Assembly (NCBI GenBank): GCA_964035545.1
Contig: OZ037765.1
Location: forward strand, 5,207,698 to 5,267,697
Direction: 5' to 3'
DNA from: Bugula neritina
Lineage: Eukaryota; Bryozoa; Gymnolaemata; Cheilostomatida; Bugulidae
DNA: 60,000 bases
Part shown: one piece after another, positions 55,799 through 60,000 of the stretch
Layout of the letters: each line of letters begins with the position of its first letter
Position numbering within the stretch: the stretch's first letter is position 1
The notes under the pieces: model-generated
What the model was told of the DNA's origin: nothing
What the model saw: only the letters and a program-made list of their open reading frames with translations
The model's database searches: none
Translations under genes and position numbers: made by a program

Positions 55799-58700
55799 TT
55801 AAAACAAATCATCCCAGTCAGAGGTCTCATCTGGTGGCATTATCACATCTCCAGTAAACCTGTCGAAGTTTGAAGTGTCCATGTTGTTCAGTACTTTTCT
55901 TTGCAGTGGAGTGAAGACAATAGCACGCTTCTCTAGTCCTATCCAGTCAAACCCTTGAAACCACCTGAAAATGTAAACTAGTTATTGTAATAGTAGCTAC
56001 AATCTCAAAGTTTTAAAATTTTATGGTCACTTGAGTGATCCACAAATGAGTGATAAATTCTGGGACAAGTGTGTATAAATTCATTAAGCAATAGTGAAGC
56101 AAAACTCCAAATAGACAACAAAATAATTATTTTTTAAATTTAAGTTATTGCGAAGAGTTGCATAGTTTGTGATCTTTTCCCTCAGAAATTTTATAAATGC
56201 ATAATTATATTATTATAAGGAAGCTAGTAATAAATGATTGCCAATAGCTCACTTGTGTTTGGTTATATCTAGAAGGCCATTTTTCTGATAGCCCAGTCTT
56301 TCTGTTGGCACTGGTCTGCATAGTCTTTTAATAATGTGTTGTGCATTTTTACTAACTTTCTTAGGGAAGTCTAAAGCATCGACCCCTTTCAATATGATAT
56401 TGTACGTTTGCATTGGGTCCGAGGCTGCAAAAGGAGGTCTACAAAGACATATATTTGGAGTGAATAAATGTGTAATGAACTTACAAGTATCACATACCTT
56501 CAATCAATTGCCTCTCAGGAACTTAATCTGCTGACTTATCTGCTACCACCAAGGACACTGTGAACACAAGCGGGCCCTCCTCCCCCCCCCGTAATGAGAC
56601 CTACAGATATGTCTACAAATCATAAAGCTATTTATGCGTGGCTAAGGTACACGTTCATGGAACTATAGGCCTACTATACAGACCTTTAGTCATCCATATA
56701 AGTACAATACAACACTTTCAGCATGGTAGGTTTATAGTTTGTGAAAAAAATTATCAACAAAAACGTCTTTTTTCTGGCTTTAGTGGTCAATGTGAAGTTT
56801 TAAGTGTCTATTCTATTAAATCTGATAAACTAGTGCCTCTACAAAATGTTATATTTATTGATTAATGAAAATAGAATATTAATTATATGATTTAGAAAAC
56901 AATAGCCACTAACACTCCAGTAGTCAGCTCATATATCAGTATGCCAATTGCCCAGATGTCTACAGCATGGTCGTGACCTTTGTTTAGTATAATTTCTGGA
57001 GCTACATATTCCGGAGTGCCACAGAAAGTCCAAGTCTTTTTTCCAGCAGGTAAATATTTAGCAAAACCAAAATCAACCTGCAACCAAACTGTAATTTTAT
57101 AGCAATATCATATTAATTGAAAAAGGGCAGCAAAAATTAAATAGCAAACTAATCCAGGTATATTATTTACTGCCAACATTATATACTAGGTTGTGCAAAA
57201 ATAATGAGAAGACAACTTTTAAGATAAAACTACAAATTGAATGCTGAATATAGACAAATTTGTATGTATTGAACGCAACTTTCTTTCTCCATTCACAAAA
57301 AAAAGGTTAAATGCATTCAAAACTACTTATGGAATACTAAAGGTATATAGTGATATAAACCTGTCACAACATCAACAAATAAGATAACGTTTTTCTGCTT
57401 ACCAGCTTGACGTAGCCATCACCTGTCACTAGAAGATTCTCAGGTTTGAGGTCTCTGTATACGATACCCTTTGAGTGAAGATATTGCAGGGCTTTGATCA
57501 CACAGGCTACTGCAAATCTTGAGGTGTTGTCATCGAAATAGCCTCTGGGTAAAATAATTAACAAGGGCTAAATCTGTACTAGCACAGTGGTGCATGGGAA
57601 TTATCTGCTCAATGTTTATTTTAAATTTACCATGTATTAGAGATTTGTGACCCTCCCTCAATAGATCTTTTTATTTTTATGGTTATATGCTGCTTAAATT
57701 ATGAAACTACTATCCAAAAAATGTTTTAGGGAGTAGCCATGGTCTAGGGGTTAGAGCACTGGCTTAGTAATGCTGAGGTAATTGGGTTAAATACCCAAAA
57801 AAGGCCATATTGATGGTTTTAGGAAGAGCATTCAGTCATAATTGCTCCTGTGTCGCTTATGAATGGGTCTTTAACTTGCCTTAAAATCCTTTCCATCAGT
57901 GGTTTCTCACAGAAATAGTGACTATAAACTTGCGTGAGTTTTTTAAGGAAAATATATATTCTTAGATTTCATGCAATTCCTAATGTGTTACATAAAATGT
58001 AATTTAAGCATAGTGCTGTAATCACATAACATGGCCTGAAATGCAATACAAAATTATGGGATAACGCTTTTAAGAGCTTTAGTTACATTATAAGCTTTTC
58101 ACTCCCTACCTGTCTCGTAATATAGTCCACAATTCACCACCAAGACATGCTTCCATCAGCATGTACACAAACTTTTTATCTTTGAATGTTTTGTACAGCC
58201 TACATAAAGCATTAAACATAGATTATTTTTTTATACAACAAGCTGGTATTAAAGTTCTGTCAAACTTTTCTGGTAATAATTTTGCAATATAGTGAAAACA
58301 ATGTTTCTATGTAATTCCATTGTTTAAAAACTTTCAAATATATATGAAGGGTTTGCACAAAATATTTGTTTTGTATAAGTTTTAGTTCATTATATTTAAA
58401 GATTTTTGTATGTCACAAAAGTAATTGTTGGCGCACACGCTGTCTATTACATAGAGCTGTAAGATTATATTTTAAAACTTGTATACAATCATACAGCAAA
58501 TCTCACTGTTGCAGCAAGTATATGTAATCACTATGGCTCCCAATTTTTTCAAACCTTCAAATTAAGCTAATCAAAGATTTGAATCAACCTTAAATTAACC
58601 AGCTAACACTTGAATAAAAGACACATGTAATTAATAGAAATTCACACATATGAGCATTTACCTATGTTTGGCAGTCTAATTTTGAAAAATAGCTTCATAT

Positions 58701-59888
58701 TTGATAAAGACAAATAACAAAGTTAAAAAAACTACATAAATAATTTCTAAATGTCATTGAATTATAGCAGTGATTAGTACCCAATACCCAGTTTTGATTT
58801 AGTAAATTTATCTAAACGCTTGCTATCAGATTAGATTTGTCAAAAACTAAATTATTACATCATTTCTTCAATGGCTAATGTTATTGTCTAGTACCTTTAT
58901 TATATTTTTAGTAGCTACTGGATTTTCCAATAAAACAAAAATGATATGACAATGAGAATACTTCAATGCTAAAATACAGAGTGCATAGCAGTCACATATT
59001 ACTTTCAATATATCAATTTAACATCTTTCTAAAAGTATTAAGTATAAGCTGACGAGAGCTCTTACTTGACAATGTGGTCTGACTGGCAGGTCATCATCAC
59101 CTTCTTCTCACTGTAAATGTGCTCTTGCTGCCGAGTCTCTACCACATGGTGCTTCTTCAAGCACTTCAAGGCAAATGTCTTGGACTCATCTTTTTTATAC
59201 TGGACCTGGTATACACAACTACTTATACATGATTGGTGAAGTATAAATAAACGCCAGTTATTTTATTGCAGGTAAATACACTAGTGACATAGAATGACAC
59301 TTGTCGTGCTGAGACCCTGATTACCAGTTTTTTGATAGAGGTGTAATAGTTATAGTTTTGATATAATAGACATAATATATAGCCTTTTGAATTGAGAAGA
59401 TCAAATCATCTGCGATCAGCCTCGCATCAGCATATATAAAATAGCTGTAGCAATGTTTGAGCATAGAGGCAATGCAATGGTAAATTTTCCTTATTGCCGA
59501 ACTGCATGTATTATTTTGCATAACAAAACAGAAACAATAAAGCCTGTGCCAATTAATCTATGCAGCTACTTGAGGAATTTCAAAAATGTAACATTCATGT
59601 TCAAATTCAACAGGAGATGACAACTATCATGAAATAGAGGAAACATTACTATTTCAGGAGACTATAACTATCATGAAATAGAGGAAACATTACTATTTCA
59701 GGAGAAGACAACTATTGAGACATAGAGGAAACATTACCAGCTCAACTCGTCCAAAACCCCCAATACCAAGAGTTGCTACAATCACCAGATCTGAAAGCTG
59801 TATGTGTTGGTATTCAGGGTCTATTGGAGGGCATCTACGGTTGTCTAGGGAAGTTTCAACAAAAACATCCGAAAGATCAGCTTGCTGC
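55799..59888 (-). CDS. cGMP-dependent protein kinase, catalytic half (5' part outside window)
   Basis: Seven exons on the minus strand, in order: 59888-59738, 59205-59066, 58199-58110, 57544-57403, 57077-56914, 56438-56253, 55964-55799. They encode 345 residues plus stop, all in phase. Landmarks: glycine loop L-G-I-G-G-F-G-R-V, catalytic lysine in [55 protein letters not shown], activation segment [15 protein letters not shown], then W-F-Q-G-F-D-W and an AGC C-terminal tail ending S-D-W-D-D-L-F. This is diagnostic of PRKG-type kinase, which phosphorylates Ser/Thr when cGMP binds its N-terminal domains. Those domains and the dimerisation helix would be encoded beyond 60000. The first exon here begins in the linker (R-Q-Q-A-D-L-S-D), which has an in-frame acceptor. 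Confidence 0.93.
56543..56611 (+). pseudogene. KAT8 gene fragment inside a PKG intron
   Basis: The stretch taccaccaaggacactgtga and onward, then gtaatgag.cctacagata, matches KAT8 exon 3 at 54681-54738 (zinc-finger end). The middle differs and includes a run of C. It lies in the PKG intron between 56439 and 56913, in the same orientation as KAT8 and antisense to the kinase. It has no open frame of its own. Confidence 0.65.
57729..57946 (+). repeat. tRNA-derived SINE, copy 3
   Basis: gggagtagccatggtctagg, then the shared body (agagcattcagtcataattg, ctcctgtg) and the tail ggtttctcacagaaatagtg then gactataaac. It matches copy 2 (36708-36926) along its full length with scattered changes. It lies in a PKG intron, antisense to the kinase. 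Confidence 0.85.
59613..59740. repeat. 44-bp tandem repeat carrying copies of a splice donor
   Basis: Units start at 59613, 59657 and 59701 (ggaga...caactat...atagaggaaacattac). The third unit overlaps the true PKG exon boundary at 59738, where the minus-strand donor is gtaatgtttcc. The other two units carry the same gtaatgtttcc downstream in the intron. Confidence 0.85.
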
Positions 59889-60000
59889 CTACAAATTGGA
59901 AAATAACTAGTTTTATACCCATCGTAAGCTCTAAAGAAACAAAACTGTGCAACATATGTATCTGTTTTGGTTATAAACATCATGTCTAATGCGTTTATTC

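Overview
The window is animal nuclear DNA. Genes are split by many short GT-AG introns, the non-coding sequence is very A+T-rich, and the recognisable proteins are metazoan: an ABCC-type transporter, the MYST acetyltransferase MOF/KAT8, cGMP-dependent protein kinase, ARID3-type DNA-binding proteins and Ig-domain cell-surface proteins. tRNA-derived SINE-like repeats, a TTAA-flanked miniature transposon and long CA/TA microsatellites fill introns and spacers. A lophotrochozoan or similar invertebrate is my guess; the sequence does not prove it.

Left part (1-13 kb). A scrambled minus-strand set of ARID-family exon copies (about 2607-4468) meets, head to head, a decayed copy of an immunoglobulin-like exon (4500-4985). 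Next is an apparently intact 11-exon plus-strand gene (6917-12825). It encodes a signal peptide, five Ig-like domains in a repeated A-B-A-B-C layout, and a C-terminal hydrophobic tail of GPI-anchor type.

Middle part (13-29 kb). After a spacer come two plus-strand ARID3-like paralogues: gene A (16994-21087, 441 aa) and the more diverged gene B (25141-27283, 256 aa). Both have similar TATA/CCAAT promoters. A 767-bp TTAA-flanked element lies between them, and a second copy sits 24 kb away in an ABC transporter intron.

Right part (29.8-60 kb). A 29-exon ABCC5-like transporter (minus, 29852-48625, 1377 aa) can be joined in frame from start to stop. A KAT8/MOF gene (plus, 52721-55382, 439 aa) follows. 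Convergent to it lies the kinase half of a cGMP-dependent protein kinase (minus, 55799-59888), whose 5' part is outside the window. These three look like ordinary conserved housekeeping or signalling genes. The ARID/Ig region looks like a young, rearranging accessory cluster.

All exon joins were made by eye from splice signals, phase continuity and family resemblance. No transcript or database evidence was available.
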